Shown here one piece after another: positions 1-7,895 of a stretch of DNA of 64,000 bases. Each line of letters opens with the position of its first letter. Position 1 is the stretch's first letter. Both the position numbers and the translations under genes were made by a program. Source of the stretch: Rathayibacter sp. VKM Ac-2754 (GTDB lineage: Bacteria; Actinomycetota; Actinomycetes; Actinomycetales; Microbacteriaceae); NCBI RefSeq assembly GCF_009807095.1, contig NZ_WUCC01000008.1:124001-188000 (forward strand). The letters are read 5' to 3'. The notes under the pieces are model-generated. The model had not been told where the DNA came from. It did not search any database and saw only the letters and a program-made list of their open reading frames with translations.

Positions 1-2
1 CC

Positions 3-1139
3 GCGCTCCCCCACGACGTGCCGAACCCGCCGACGGAGTCGTTCGCCGCGACCCTCGCGAGCGCCATCCAGCACGAGGCGGGCGTCGTGGTGAAGGCCTC
101 CGACTTCGAGCTGGAGCGGATCCCCACGCATCTGCGGGTGACCTTCGCGATCGCGGATGAGCGCGGCCGCACGATCGCCGCCGGCAAGGAGCTCGCGCCT
201 CTGTCCGAGCGGCTGCGCGGCCGGGTCCGCGACGAGGTCGCCCGCGTCGTCGAAGCGCGCGTGCCCGACGCGCTCGAGCGCCGGGGCCTGAAGACCTGGG
301 ACATGCCCGAGCTCCCCCGGGTGACCGACACCCGGCAGGGCGGCAACACCATCCGCGCCTACCCGGCTCTCATCGACGACGGCGACTCCGTGTCGATCCG
401 CCTGCTCGCGACGCCGGAGGACCAGGCCCGCGAGCACCCGCGCGGAGTGCGGCGCCTCCTGCTGCTCGCGACCCCCAGCCCGGTCGCCTACGTGCAGCAG
501 CACCTCACCTCGCACGAGAAGCTCGTGCTCGCGCAGAGCCCGTACCAGAACACGACCGCGCTGTTCACCGACTGCCTGCTCGCCTGCGTCGATGCGGTGC
601 TCTGGCGGATGAAGCCCGACGGGATGCTGTTCCTCCGCGCCGAGTTCGACGCCGTGCGCGACCGGGTCTCGGCGAGCGTCATGGACTCGATGTTCGAGAC
701 CGTGAAGACGGTGACCACGATCCTGACCACGGCCCGCGGTGTCGAGAAGGCGCTGAAGACGTCCTCGAGCATGGCCCTGCTGCCGGCGCTGACCGATGCG
801 CGCGAGCAGCTCTCGGGTCTCGTCTACCCGGGATTCGTCTCGGCGACCGGAGTGGAGCGCCTGCGCCACCTGCCCCGCTACCTCGCGGCGATCACCGAGC
901 GCTTCGGCAAGATCGGCGAGAACGTCGGTCGCGACCGCGTGTGGCTGAACGAGGTTCAGGCGGCGCAGGAGCTGTACCGCACGGCAGGAGGGGTGCGGCC
1001 CCTCCCGCCGCACGCCCCCGAGAACCTCGCGCGCGCTCGCTGGATGATCGAGGAGCTGCGGGTGAGCTTCTTCGCGCAGGGCCTCGGCACGGCCGAGAGC
1101 GTCTCACTGCAGCGCATCCGGAAGGTGCTCGCCGGCTGA
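3..1139 (+). CDS. hrpA: ATP-dependent RNA helicase HrpA, C-terminal part (5' truncated by window edge)
   Basis: This is the last 378 codons of a DEAH-box RNA helicase; the frame stays open to the window edge, so the start and the helicase core lie upstream. What is visible is the C-terminal region typical of bacterial HrpA (DUF3418), which follows the helicase and OB-like parts. It opens with the residues ALPHDVPNPP, resembling the 'LPK..RRN.VPAPD' entry to that domain, and runs to the expected end with a TGA stop. HrpA proteins unwind structured RNA and have been linked to mRNA processing and ribosome rescue. The GTG at 18 is only an internal codon. The next gene has its own promoter 26 nt downstream. 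Confidence 0.85.
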   Translation, partial: ALPHDVPNPPTESFAATLASAIQHEAGVVVKASDFELERIPTHLRVTFAIADERGRTIAAGKELAPLSERLRGRVRDEVARVVEARVPDALERRGLKTWDMPELPRVTDTRQGGNTIRAYPALIDDGDSVSIRLLATPEDQAREHPRGVRRLLLLATPSPVAYVQQHLTSHEKLVLAQSPYQNTTALFTDCLLACVDAVLWRMKPDGMLFLRAEFDAVRDRVSASVMDSMFETVKTVTTILTTARGVEKALKTSSSMALLPALTDAREQLSGLVYPGFVSATGVERLRHLPRYLAAITERFGKIGENVGRDRVWLNEVQAAQELYRTAGGVRPLPPHAPENLARARWMIEELRVSFFAQGLGTAESVSLQRIRKVLAG

Positions 1140-1164
1140 TCGCCGAGTCGCCTCCGCGGGCCGC

Positions 1165-1170
1165 TAGTGT
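1165..1170 (+). promoter_or_regulatory. Leaderless -10 box for the MFS gene at 1177
   Basis: TAGTGT lies exactly 6 nt before the GTG start at 1177, with no Shine-Dalgarno between them. This spacing places the transcription start at or next to the start codon, as in other leaderless actinobacterial genes. Confidence 0.65.
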
Positions 1171-1176
1171 CGTCCG

Positions 1177-2382
1177 GTGGGCAGCTACACCGAACTCCTG
1201 AAGACCCCTGGCGTGGGTCGGATCATCGCGGCGCAGCTCACTGCGCGGTTCCCGTTCGGGATGCTCTCGCTGGCCTTCCTCCTGCACGTCGAGCGCGTGC
1301 ACGACTCCTACGCCGCCGCCGGTCTGGTGCTCGGCTCGATGTCGATCGGCCAGGCGATCGCGGGCCCGCTGACGAGCCGCCTGATGGGCCGCCTCGGCAT
1401 GCGCCGGGTGCTCACGCTGACCCTGATCGTCTGCGCCGCCGCCATCATCGCGATGGCGCTGCTCGAGCTCGAGATCTGGCAGTTCGTGGTGATCGCGATG
1501 ATCGCCGGGCTGAGCATGCCTCCCGTGCAGCCGGCCGTGCGCACCATCTACCCCAAGATGGTCACCAGCTCGCAGCTCACTCCGCTGTTCTCGCTCGACG
1601 CCTCGGCGCAGGAGATCATCTGGGTGCTCGGCCCGGTGCTGACCACCTTCGTGTCGATCCAGATCTCGACGGTCGCGGGCATCCTCACGGCGGCGGCGTT
1701 CCTGATCGGAGGCGGCATCTGGTTCATCGCGTCGCCCGAGGTCGGCCGCGTGCGCATCCCGCGCTCCAAGCGCAAGCTCGGCGTCGTGCTCTCGAAGCCG
1801 CCGGTGCTGCTGGCGACCGTCGTGGGCTTCCTGCTGGTCGGCGCGTGCGCCGCGGTCGAGGCGGGGGTCGTCGCCGTGTTCGGCGAGGGCGGTGTCGAGT
1901 CGGGTGTGGTCCTCGCGATCTTCGCGGCCGGATCCCTGGTCGGCGGTCTGACGCTCGGGCACATCCCGATCAGCCGCTGGGCGACCGCGCGGCGCATGCT
2001 GATCGTGACCGTCGGCATGGGGCTCGCCGCCTTCTCGACCGACTTCTGGTGGCTGTCGGCGACCCTGTTCCTCGCGGGCGTCGGCATCGCTCCGGCTCTC
2101 GCCGCCCTGTTCACGATCACGGCCGCGAGCGTGCGCTTCTCGGACACGGCGGAGGCGTACGGCTGGGTCGGCACCGGCCAGCTCATCGGCGCCGCGCTCG
2201 GCTCGGCCATCGCCGGCGTGCAGATCGACCAGGCCGGCCCGACGGCCGCGATCGCCGTCGCGGCGGTCTTCGCGTTCGTCGGCTTCGTGGTCCCCGCGCT
2301 CGGCCGCCGCTACCACCCCGACCTGCGCGGGCGCGACGCGAGCCCCCTCCCCGACACCGAACCCGTGAACCTGCCCACCTGA
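1177..2382 (+). CDS. MFS transporter
   Basis: A 401-residue integral membrane protein of the major facilitator superfamily with about 12 hydrophobic segments split into two halves. The first half carries the loop motif SRLMGRLGMRRV after segment 2, the classical cytoplasmic signature of the superfamily. The substrate cannot be read from the sequence; bacterial relatives of this size are usually proton-driven drug or sugar exporters. Start GTG at 1177 is chosen because TAGTGT sits 6 nt upstream, giving a leaderless message. It stands alone between hrpA and a hypothetical gene with its own promoter. Confidence 0.85.
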   Translation: MGSYTELLKTPGVGRIIAAQLTARFPFGMLSLAFLLHVERVHDSYAAAGLVLGSMSIGQAIAGPLTSRLMGRLGMRRVLTLTLIVCAAAIIAMALLELEIWQFVVIAMIAGLSMPPVQPAVRTIYPKMVTSSQLTPLFSLDASAQEIIWVLGPVLTTFVSIQISTVAGILTAAAFLIGGGIWFIASPEVGRVRIPRSKRKLGVVLSKPPVLLATVVGFLLVGACAAVEAGVVAVFGEGGVESGVVLAIFAAGSLVGGLTLGHIPISRWATARRMLIVTVGMGLAAFSTDFWWLSATLFLAGVGIAPALAALFTITAASVRFSDTAEAYGWVGTGQLIGAALGSAIAGVQIDQAGPTAAIAVAAVFAFVGFVVPALGRRYHPDLRGRDASPLPDTEPVNLPT

Positions 2383-2417
2383 TCGGCCGCCCCGTTGCCC
2401 GGCCCGGGGTGCCGTCC

Positions 2418-2423
2418 TAGGGT
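2418..2423 (+). promoter_or_regulatory. Leaderless -10 box for the gene at 2431
   Basis: TAGGGT is 7 nt upstream of ATG 2431 with no ribosome binding site between. It supports the 2431 start over the alternative ATG at 2455. Confidence 0.6.
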
Positions 2424-2430
2424 TGGCCCC

Positions 2431-3012
2431 ATGACGGGGGATCCGGAGGTGCGCATGACGGTACTGCGCGCCGAGGCGGAGGATCTCGTGCGGAAGCACC
2501 AGCGCGCGGCGGCGGACGCCCAGGTGCTCGAGCCCTGGGCCGACCCGGAGACGCCCGAGTGGTGCGCGGAGCTCGCCGCGGCCCTCTGGGAGGGTTCCTT
2601 CCGGCCCAGCCCCGTGTACTACCGGGCGGAGGACCAGTCGCACGCGTGGCGCGGTCCGCACCAGGTCCGGCTCCACCACCTCGGCTTCGGCTGGCAGCTC
2701 ACGGCGAACCGCGAGACAGCCGGAGGCGGCTCGACGGCGACCACCGTGGTCGTGCTCGAGACGGGATCGCTCTGGTTCGGCGCGGGGCCGGGTCGTCGAC
2801 CCGGACGCGGGCTCCTCGGTCTCGGCGACCACGGACCGGTCGAGGGACTGCAGCCGGGGCACGACTCCTACTTCGCGGTGCAGAACCTCACGGAGCGCGA
2901 CGCCGCATCTCGCGCCGAGCGCCGCCTCCTGTTCGGAGTCGCCGGGCTCGCCGCCCTGATCGAGGACTCGGTGGGCGTCGGCCCGCACGGCGAGCTCGAC
3001 TGGACTCTCTGA
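2431..3012 (+). CDS. Hypothetical protein
   Basis: A 193-residue soluble protein that I do not recognise. It has no signal peptide, membrane segment or known catalytic motif. It is acidic and rich in Trp, Gly and Glu, with a region of alternating beta-type residues around 90-150 that includes LHHLGFGWQLTANRE and VVLETGSLWFG. Two starts compete: ATG 2431, placed 7 nt after a TAGGGT box (leaderless), and ATG 2455, preceded by GGAGG at 2445-2449, which would give 185 residues. Codon use and third-position G+C match the neighbours, so it is very likely expressed. It precedes the aldo/keto reductase by 28 nt, but that gene appears to have its own promoter. Confidence 0.7.
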   Translation: MTGDPEVRMTVLRAEAEDLVRKHQRAAADAQVLEPWADPETPEWCAELAAALWEGSFRPSPVYYRAEDQSHAWRGPHQVRLHHLGFGWQLTANRETAGGGSTATTVVVLETGSLWFGAGPGRRPGRGLLGLGDHGPVEGLQPGHDSYFAVQNLTERDAASRAERRLLFGVAGLAALIEDSVGVGPHGELDWTL

Positions 3013-3028
3013 CGTCGGTGGTGCGTGT

Positions 3029-3034
3029 CAGCAT
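3029..3034 (+). promoter_or_regulatory. Leaderless -10 box for the aldo/keto reductase
   Basis: CAGCAT is followed by the 6-nt spacer GGAGGC and then ATG 3041. The spacer also looks like a Shine-Dalgarno, but it is too close to the ATG to work as one, so a leaderless start is more likely. Confidence 0.5.
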
Positions 3035-3040
3035 GGAGGC

Positions 3041-3859
3041 ATGAGCCTCCCGCTGATCCCCCTCAACGACGGCGGCGCGATCCCGCAGATCGGGCTCGGC
3101 GTCTACAAGATCGGCGACGACGAGGCCGCCCGCGCGGTCGCGACGGCCCTCGAGGCGGGCTACCGCCACGTCGACACGGCCACCCTCTACGGCAACGAGC
3201 GCGGCGTCGGCGAGGGCATCCGCGCGAGCGGCGTCCCGCGCGAGCAGGTCTTCGTGACCACGAAGGTCTGGAACGACGACCACGGCTTCGACGAGACCCT
3301 CGCGGCCTTCGACCGCAGCCTCGAGCTGCTCGGCACCGACTACGTCGACCTCTACCTCGTGCACTGGCCGATCCCCTCGCGCGACCGCTACGTCGACACC
3401 TACCGCGCCCTCGAGCGCATCCGGCAGGAGGGGCGGGCGCGCTCGATCGGAGTGTCGAACTTCGCCGTCGAGCACCTCGAGCGCCTCCTCGGCGAGACCG
3501 AGGTCGTGCCCGCGATCAACCAGGTCGAGCTGCACCCGCGACTGCCGCAGGAGGAGCTGCGAGCCTTCGACGCCGCGCACGGCATCGTCACCGAGGCGTG
3601 GTCGCCGCTCGCCCGCGGCCGGCTCCTCGACGAGCCGGTGCTCGACAGGATCGCGGCGAAGCACGGCGTCTCACCCGCGCAGGTCGTCCTGCGCTGGCAT
3701 CTGCAGCTCGGTGTCGTCGTGATCCCCAAGTCGGTGACGCCCGCGCGGATCGTCGAGAACCTCGACGTGCTCGGCTTCGCCCTCGACGACGACGACCTCG
3801 CGACGATCCGCGCCCTCGAGACCGGCGAGCGCACGGGCCGCGACCCGCGGTTCGACTGA
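3041..3859 (+). CDS. Aldo/keto reductase
   Basis: A 272-residue NADPH-dependent (beta/alpha)8-barrel oxidoreductase close to the 2,5-diketo-D-gluconate reductase group. Visible landmarks are the N-terminal strand with GGAIPQIGLGVYKI, the catalytic Asp and Tyr regions (HVDTATLYGNE, Tyr at about residue 52), the catalytic Lys in VTTKVWN, the catalytic His in LVHWPIP, and the cofactor-binding IPKSVTPARI segment near the C-terminus. Length is typical. The true substrate is unknown; family members reduce aldehydes and ketones. The final 50 bp are partly duplicated about 500 bp downstream, beyond a cluster of repeats, as a gene remnant. Confidence 0.9.
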   Translation: MSLPLIPLNDGGAIPQIGLGVYKIGDDEAARAVATALEAGYRHVDTATLYGNERGVGEGIRASGVPREQVFVTTKVWNDDHGFDETLAAFDRSLELLGTDYVDLYLVHWPIPSRDRYVDTYRALERIRQEGRARSIGVSNFAVEHLERLLGETEVVPAINQVELHPRLPQEELRAFDAAHGIVTEAWSPLARGRLLDEPVLDRIAAKHGVSPAQVVLRWHLQLGVVVIPKSVTPARIVENLDVLGFALDDDDLATIRALETGERTGRDPRFD

Positions 3860-3890
3860 GCCGGCCCCGCGATGCGTCTCGGATCCATGC

Positions 3891-4011
3891 TGGTCGAGTA
3901 GCCCCGCAGGGGCGTATCGAGACCCACCAGCGTCAGCAGATGAGGCTTCTGCGCCGGACTTCTGACGGACGTGGATCTCGATACGCCCGCTGCGCGGGCT
4001 ACTCGATCAGC
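3891..4011 (+). repeat. Composite inverted-repeat element, copy 1
   Basis: A 121-bp element with a left arm (tggtcgagtagcccc, ending gtatcgagaccca), a core and a right arm (ggatctcgatacgcccgc, ending ggctactcgatcagc). The two arms of about 38 nt are near-complementary, and the core carries its own cgtcag...ctgacg stem, so the whole element can fold into one long hairpin. Four near-complete copies and one half copy occur in this window, all in the same orientation. No protein fits the element. Its function is unknown; it resembles REP/BIME-type intergenic repeats. Confidence 0.85.
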
Positions 4012-4065
4012 AGAAGTGGGACCTCACGTAGGAAGTCACTCTACTCAGAGACCCCCGCAAGCCCG

Positions 4066-4190
4066 CTGGTCGAGTAGCCGCCATAGGCGGCGTATCGAGA
4101 CCCACCAGCGTCAGCAGATGAGGCTTATGCGCCGGACTTCTGACGGACGTGGATCTCGATACGCCCGCTGCGCGGGCTACTCGATCAGCG
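4066..4190 (+). repeat. Composite inverted-repeat element, copy 2
   Basis: Same architecture as the copy at 3891 and in direct orientation to it, about 55 bp downstream. The core differs from copy 1 at one base (cttatgcg instead of cttctgcg). The left arm carries a gccgccataggcggc variant in which the tip of the arm has changed on both sides, so its small inner stem is kept. Confidence 0.85.
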
Positions 4191-4244
4191 AGAGACGGGG
4201 CCGCGCACACGACCTCACTTCTCGCCACGAACCCCGAAAGCCCG

Positions 4245-4285
4245 CTGGTCGAGCAGCCGCCGCAGGCGGCGTACCGAGACCCGCC
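4245..4285 (+). repeat. Composite inverted-repeat element, copy 3 (left arm only)
   Basis: Only the left arm is present (ctggtcgagcagccgccg, ending gtaccgagacccgcc), with two substitutions relative to the other copies (gagcag, gtaccg). Core and right arm are missing. The solo arm sits directly before the aldo/keto reductase remnant and suggests a deletion or rearrangement between repeat arms. Confidence 0.75.
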
Positions 4286-4315
4286 TCCCTGCGAACACGC
4301 ACGCTCAGGACCGGC

Positions 4316-4378
4316 GACGAACTGGCAGGAATCCGCGCCCTCGAGACCGGGCCGCGGCCCGCGGTTCGGCCGAGGCGG
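4316..4378 (+). pseudogene. Remnant of an aldo/keto reductase 3' end
   Basis: Translation in this frame gives DELAGIRALETGPRPAVR, matching the end of the upstream aldo/keto reductase (DDLATIRALETGERTGRDPRF). At DNA level 4331-4350 is identical to 3806-3825, and 4350-4368 matches 3836-3854 at 18 of 19 positions, with about 11 bp lost between the blocks. No start or upstream part of the gene survives; the stretch before it is the solo repeat arm. It is a vestige of a second or duplicated reductase gene. The promoter of the next gene lies immediately downstream. Confidence 0.7.
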
Positions 4379-4380
4379 CC

Positions 4381-4386
4381 TAGCGT
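4381..4386 (+). promoter_or_regulatory. Leaderless -10 box for the hydrolase at 4393
   Basis: TAGCGT, 6-nt spacer GGCGGG, then ATG 4393. No separate ribosome binding site is present. Confidence 0.65.
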
Positions 4387-4392
4387 GGCGGG

Positions 4393-5115
4393 ATGACGAA
4401 CCGCGACGCTCTCCTCCTGCACGGCCTCGGTGGCGCCTCCGGAACCTGGTGGCGGCTCGCCGCCGACCTGCGCGCCGCGGGATGGACCGTGAGCACCCCG
4501 GATCTGCGCGGTCACGGCGCCGGGCCGCGCGGCGGCTCCTCCGGCCACGACGCCTACGCCGACGACGCGCTCGCCGAGCGGCCGGCCCAGGGGGCGTGGG
4601 GCCTCGTCGTCGGGCACTCCCTCGGCGGCGCGGTCGCCGTGCGGGCGGCGGCCCGCGACTCCCGCTGGGCCGAGCGCCTCGTGCTGCTCGACCCCGTCCT
4701 CCGCCTCGAGCAGACGGTGCGAGCGGAGGTGCGCGAGGGCGAGCTCGCCGACCTCGACGTCACTGCCGAGCAGCTCGCGACGAGCCACCCGCACTGGGAC
4801 GAGCGCGACCGCGCCGAGAAGCTCGCCGCCGCCCGCGCTGCGGACCCGTCGGCCGTCACGGCGACGATCGACGAGAACGACCCGTGGGACGTGGTCGCCG
4901 ACGTCGCCGCGCTGCGGGCTCCCGTGCTCGTGCTGGCCGGCGATCCTGAGATCTTCACATTCTTCCCGCCGCGCCTCGCCGCCGAGGTGCTGCGGGAGAA
5001 CCCGCGCGTGCGCTACGCGGTGGTGTCCGGAGCCGGTCACAGCCCCCATCGCGACCGCCCCGCCGAGACCACGGCCATGCTGCGGGAGTGGGCGGAGAGC
5101 GACGCCACGGCCTGA
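4393..5115 (+). CDS. Alpha/beta fold hydrolase
   Basis: A 240-residue cytoplasmic alpha/beta hydrolase. It has the oxyanion-hole region HGLGGASGTWWRL near the N-terminus, the nucleophile elbow GHSLGG (Ser about residue 77), an acid in VLAGDPE, and the catalytic His in GAGHSPHRD near the C-terminus. The family includes esterases, haloperoxidase-like enzymes and C-C hydrolases; the substrate is not predictable. It is transcribed alone from a leaderless promoter and is separated from the aminopeptidase by 167 bp. Confidence 0.85.
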   Translation: MTNRDALLLHGLGGASGTWWRLAADLRAAGWTVSTPDLRGHGAGPRGGSSGHDAYADDALAERPAQGAWGLVVGHSLGGAVAVRAAARDSRWAERLVLLDPVLRLEQTVRAEVREGELADLDVTAEQLATSHPHWDERDRAEKLAAARAADPSAVTATIDENDPWDVVADVAALRAPVLVLAGDPEIFTFFPPRLAAEVLRENPRVRYAVVSGAGHSPHRDRPAETTAMLREWAESDATA

Positions 5116-5186
5116 TGCGCAAGGCCGCCGGTGTTTCGTGCCCGTGAACTCTGAGAAGAGGGGGTGCGCTCGGCGTCGCCTGTGAA

Positions 5187-5192
5187 TAGCCT
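5187..5192 (+). promoter_or_regulatory. Probable -10 box for the M28 peptidase gene
   Basis: TAGCCT about 90 nt before the start codon is the best -10 match in this 167-bp intergenic region. The predicted leader contains an 18-nt perfect palindrome at 5239-5256. Confidence 0.4.
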
Positions 5193-5238
5193 CGTGAAAG
5201 GCGCCGGCTGCTCCCAGAAGGGGGACAGCCACCGCGCC

Positions 5239-5256
5239 GGTCGTCCCCGGACGACC
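5239..5256 (+). repeat. Palindrome in the leader of the M28 peptidase gene
   Basis: GGTCGTCC-CC-GGACGACC is a perfect 8-bp inverted repeat with a 2-nt centre, 27 nt before the start codon. With so short a loop it looks more like a protein-binding dyad than an RNA hairpin. Confidence 0.45.
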
Positions 5257-5282
5257 CCCTGTCATCGACGAAAGGGACCACC

Positions 5283-6983
5283 ATGGTGAACACCATCCAC
5301 GGAGCGCAAGGCGCACGGCGCCGACGCTCGCTCCTCGGCACGAGCGCGATGATCGGGGTCGGCGCCGTCGTCGCCGGCTTCGCCTTCGCCCCTGCGGCGA
5401 GCGCCGTCGAGCCGGTCGACTTCGCTGAGACCGTCACGGTCGACGGCATCATGAACCACCTGGAGGCGTTCCAGGCGATCGCGGACGCCAATGACGGCAA
5501 CCGCGCGATCGGCACGGAGGGCTACGAGCTCAGCGGCCAGTACGTCGAGGCCGTGCTGGCCGAGGCCGGCTACACGACCGAGCGCCAGGACTTCTCGACC
5601 GCCACCCAGGTCATCGACGCGTTCTCGCTCACGACGACGCCCGCCGTCGTCGGCACCCCGATGGAGTTCACCCCGTCGACGCCCGAGGGCGGAGTGACCG
5701 GCGAGCTCATCACTCCGGTCGACCCGCTGGGCTGCACCGCCGACGCCTGGACGGGCCTCGACGCGACCGGCAAGATCGCGCTGGTCAGCCGCGGCACGTG
5801 CGCCTTCCTCGAGAAGTCGATCGCCGCCGGCGCAGCGGGCGCCTCGGCGATCCTGATCTACGACAACGCGCCGAGCGACGCTCTGAACGGCACCTACGGT
5901 GCCCAGGACGAGGCCGCGATCCCCGGCGCCGGCCTGACCCAGGCCGAGGGCGAGTCGCTCCTCGCCGCGCTGCCCTCGACGGCGACGCTGTCGATCCAGC
6001 AGACCACCACCGTCGTGGACACCTTCAACATCATCACCGAGACCGCGGGCGGCGACCACGACAACGTCGTGATGCTCGGCGCGCACCTCGACGGCGTGCC
6101 CGAGGGCCCCGGCATCAACGACAACGGCTCCGGATCGGCGACGCTGCTCGAGACCGCCGTCCAGCTCGCCGAGGCGGGCGAGACCACCAACGCGGTGCGC
6201 TTCGCCTGGTGGGGCGCTGAAGAGGTCGGCCTCGTCGGCTCCTACAACTACGTCGACTCGCTGACGCAGGAGGACGCGGACAAGATCGCGACCTACATGA
6301 ACTTCGACATGGTCGCCTCGCCGAACTACGTGATCTCGGTCTACGACGCGAACGAGTCCACCTACGAGGCGCCGGTCGAGGTCCCCGCGGGCTCGATCGC
6401 CACCGAGAAGGCGTTCACCGACTACTTCGACTCGATCGACCAGCCGTGGATCGACACCGCGTTCGACGGACGCAGCGACTACGACGGCTTCATCTCGGTC
6501 GGCATCCCGTCCTCCGGCGTGTTCACCGGCGCTGACGACATCAAGACCGAGGAGGAGGCGGCTCTGTTCGGCGGTACCGTCGGCATCCCCCACGACCCGA
6601 ACTACCACTCGGCCGGTGACGACCTGGCGAACATCAACCAGGAGGCGCTCGGCATCACCTCGAAGGCGATCGCCTACGTGACCGCCTCGTTCGCGGAGGA
6701 CACCTCGGCCATCGACGCCGAGAAGGACCCGACGACGCCGACGCCGACCCCCACGCCCGCTCCTCCCATCACGCTCCCCACTCGGGAGCAGGTGCTCGAG
6801 CTGATCGCCGCCGGTCTGTCGCCGCGCGAGATCGCCGCTGAGCTCGGCATCACGCAGGGCAACGCCTCGCAGTACGTCGATGCTGTCCTGGACCAGCTGG
6901 GCATCTCCGACCGGGCCGAGGCCGAGCGTCTCGTCCGCGAGTACCTGGCCGACCGGGGCCTGCTCACCGGCGCGACGCTCTGA
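5283..6983 (+). CDS. Secreted M28 family aminopeptidase with PA domain and C-terminal LuxR-like helix-turn-helix
   Basis: This 566-residue exported metallopeptidase starts at ATG 5283, preceded by a gaaaggga Shine-Dalgarno. A Sec signal peptide (Arg-rich start, hydrophobic core, cleavage near ASA at about residue 41) is followed by a protease-associated domain (about 120-225) and an M28 zinc peptidase domain (about 245-480). Candidate di-zinc ligands and catalytic residues appear in order: GAHLDG, NDNGSGS, WGAEEVG, NFDMVAS and PNYHSAGD. Enzymes of this type release N-terminal amino acids outside the cell. A TPTPTPTPAPP linker leads to a final 65 residues that read like a LuxR/GerE DNA-binding domain (LELIAAGLSPREIAAELGIT), which is very odd on an exported enzyme. 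A strong terminator hairpin follows. Confidence 0.9.
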   Translation: MVNTIHGAQGARRRRSLLGTSAMIGVGAVVAGFAFAPAASAVEPVDFAETVTVDGIMNHLEAFQAIADANDGNRAIGTEGYELSGQYVEAVLAEAGYTTERQDFSTATQVIDAFSLTTTPAVVGTPMEFTPSTPEGGVTGELITPVDPLGCTADAWTGLDATGKIALVSRGTCAFLEKSIAAGAAGASAILIYDNAPSDALNGTYGAQDEAAIPGAGLTQAEGESLLAALPSTATLSIQQTTTVVDTFNIITETAGGDHDNVVMLGAHLDGVPEGPGINDNGSGSATLLETAVQLAEAGETTNAVRFAWWGAEEVGLVGSYNYVDSLTQEDADKIATYMNFDMVASPNYVISVYDANESTYEAPVEVPAGSIATEKAFTDYFDSIDQPWIDTAFDGRSDYDGFISVGIPSSGVFTGADDIKTEEEAALFGGTVGIPHDPNYHSAGDDLANINQEALGITSKAIAYVTASFAEDTSAIDAEKDPTTPTPTPTPAPPITLPTREQVLELIAAGLSPREIAAELGITQGNASQYVDAVLDQLGISDRAEAERLVREYLADRGLLTGATL

Positions 6984-6999
6984 CCGGTCGCACCACCCG

Positions 7000-7061
7000 G
7001 GGAACCCCGGTCCGTCGAGGCAGCCGGCACCCGCTGGCCGCCTCGACGGGCCGGGGTTCCC
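7000..7061 (+). terminator. Long hairpin terminator after the M28 peptidase
   Basis: Inverted arms 7000-7021 and 7040-7061 pair over 22 nt with one G-U, around an 18-nt loop. The rest of 6984-7185 holds nothing recognisable. A related hairpin lies at 19189-19249, so this may be a dispersed terminator-type repeat. It may also end the opposing gene at 7186. Confidence 0.75.
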
Positions 7062-7185
7062 TCGTGCAAGCATGTGCGACGGGTGCGGTGAGGTGCCCGG
7101 TGCGGTGAGCTGCAAGGCGGAGGAGGAAGCGATACCGGCGGTATCGCGCCCGACGACAACGCCGCAGATCGCCGTGCCGGGCACC

Positions 7186-7815
7186 TCACCGGCGGGCGCG
7201 GGCGAAGGCCTCCTCGACGTCCTCCTCGGGGTCGGCGAGGAGGCGGAGGGTCGCGAGGGCGTGGATCCGCCGGGCCTGCTCGCCCGACCGGGCAGCGGTC
7301 TCGAGGACGTCGGCGGCGACGTCGCCGAGTATGAGCAGCGCGCGGGTGAGGCTCCGCTGCTCCGGTCGGTCGCCCTCGCCGAGGTGCTCGGCGAGCTGCC
7401 GGGCGAGGGCGGGGCGCTCGCTCTCGGGCGCGAGTCGCGCGGCCGTCCGCCAGGCCGCCCGGGCGACCTCGGGATGCTCGTCGTGCAGCAGCGCGGGCGT
7501 GATCGCGGGCCACGCGCGCGGATCCCCCACCTTCGACAGCGTGTGCAGCGACTGGCTGCGGGCCTGCGGCGACTCCGACACCAGCTCGGGCAGGAGGAGG
7601 TCGACGGTGACAGCGGGATCGTGCCGGGTCAGCGCCCAGGTGAGCATCTCGCGGACCCCGAAGTCGGTCTCGACGGCGCACTGCGCGACGAGCACCGCGG
7701 CGTACTCGTCGGCGGGCCGGGTGCCGGCTGTCATCGCGGCCTGGAGCCTGGAGGACGCGTCGGGCGCGCGAAGGGCCGCGCGGAGCCTGTCGGCAGGTCG
7801 GGTCTCGTCGCTCAT
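7186..7815 (-). CDS. HEAT-repeat protein
   Basis: A 209-residue all-helical protein with HEAT/armadillo-like repeats, for example LLPELVSESPQARSQSLHTL followed by DPRAWPAITPALLHDEHPEV. Similar actinobacterial proteins are annotated as HEAT repeat domain-containing; the repeats usually form a scaffold for protein binding, and no enzymatic motif is seen. The start is placed at ATG 7815 (MSDETRP), 3 nt after AGGAGG; an upstream in-frame start at 7884 would run into the Ku promoter region. It is divergent from ku with 92 bp between start codons. Confidence 0.75.
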   Translation of the reverse strand: MSDETRPADRLRAALRAPDASSRLQAAMTAGTRPADEYAAVLVAQCAVETDFGVREMLTWALTRHDPAVTVDLLLPELVSESPQARSQSLHTLSKVGDPRAWPAITPALLHDEHPEVARAAWRTAARLAPESERPALARQLAEHLGEGDRPEQRSLTRALLILGDVAADVLETAARSGEQARRIHALATLRLLADPEEDVEEAFARARR

Positions 7816-7895
7816 ATGCCTCCTATTCGACACCCTCCCGCCGGGAGGACGTCGAGTGCGGGCGGGAGGGGTTCCCGCGGCCACGGCGCACGGTG

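Noticed and set aside
892-2988. A 698-codon minus-strand open frame antisense to hrpA, the MFS gene and the next gene
   Set aside because: Composition is Arg/Asp/His/Gly-rich with no hydrophobic core or motif; the plus-strand genes explain the region.
3891-4285. Possible CRISPR array from three closely spaced repeats
   Set aside because: Units are about 121 bp, differ in spacing (about 55 bp), occur singly elsewhere in the window, and are themselves hairpins; no cas gene is present.
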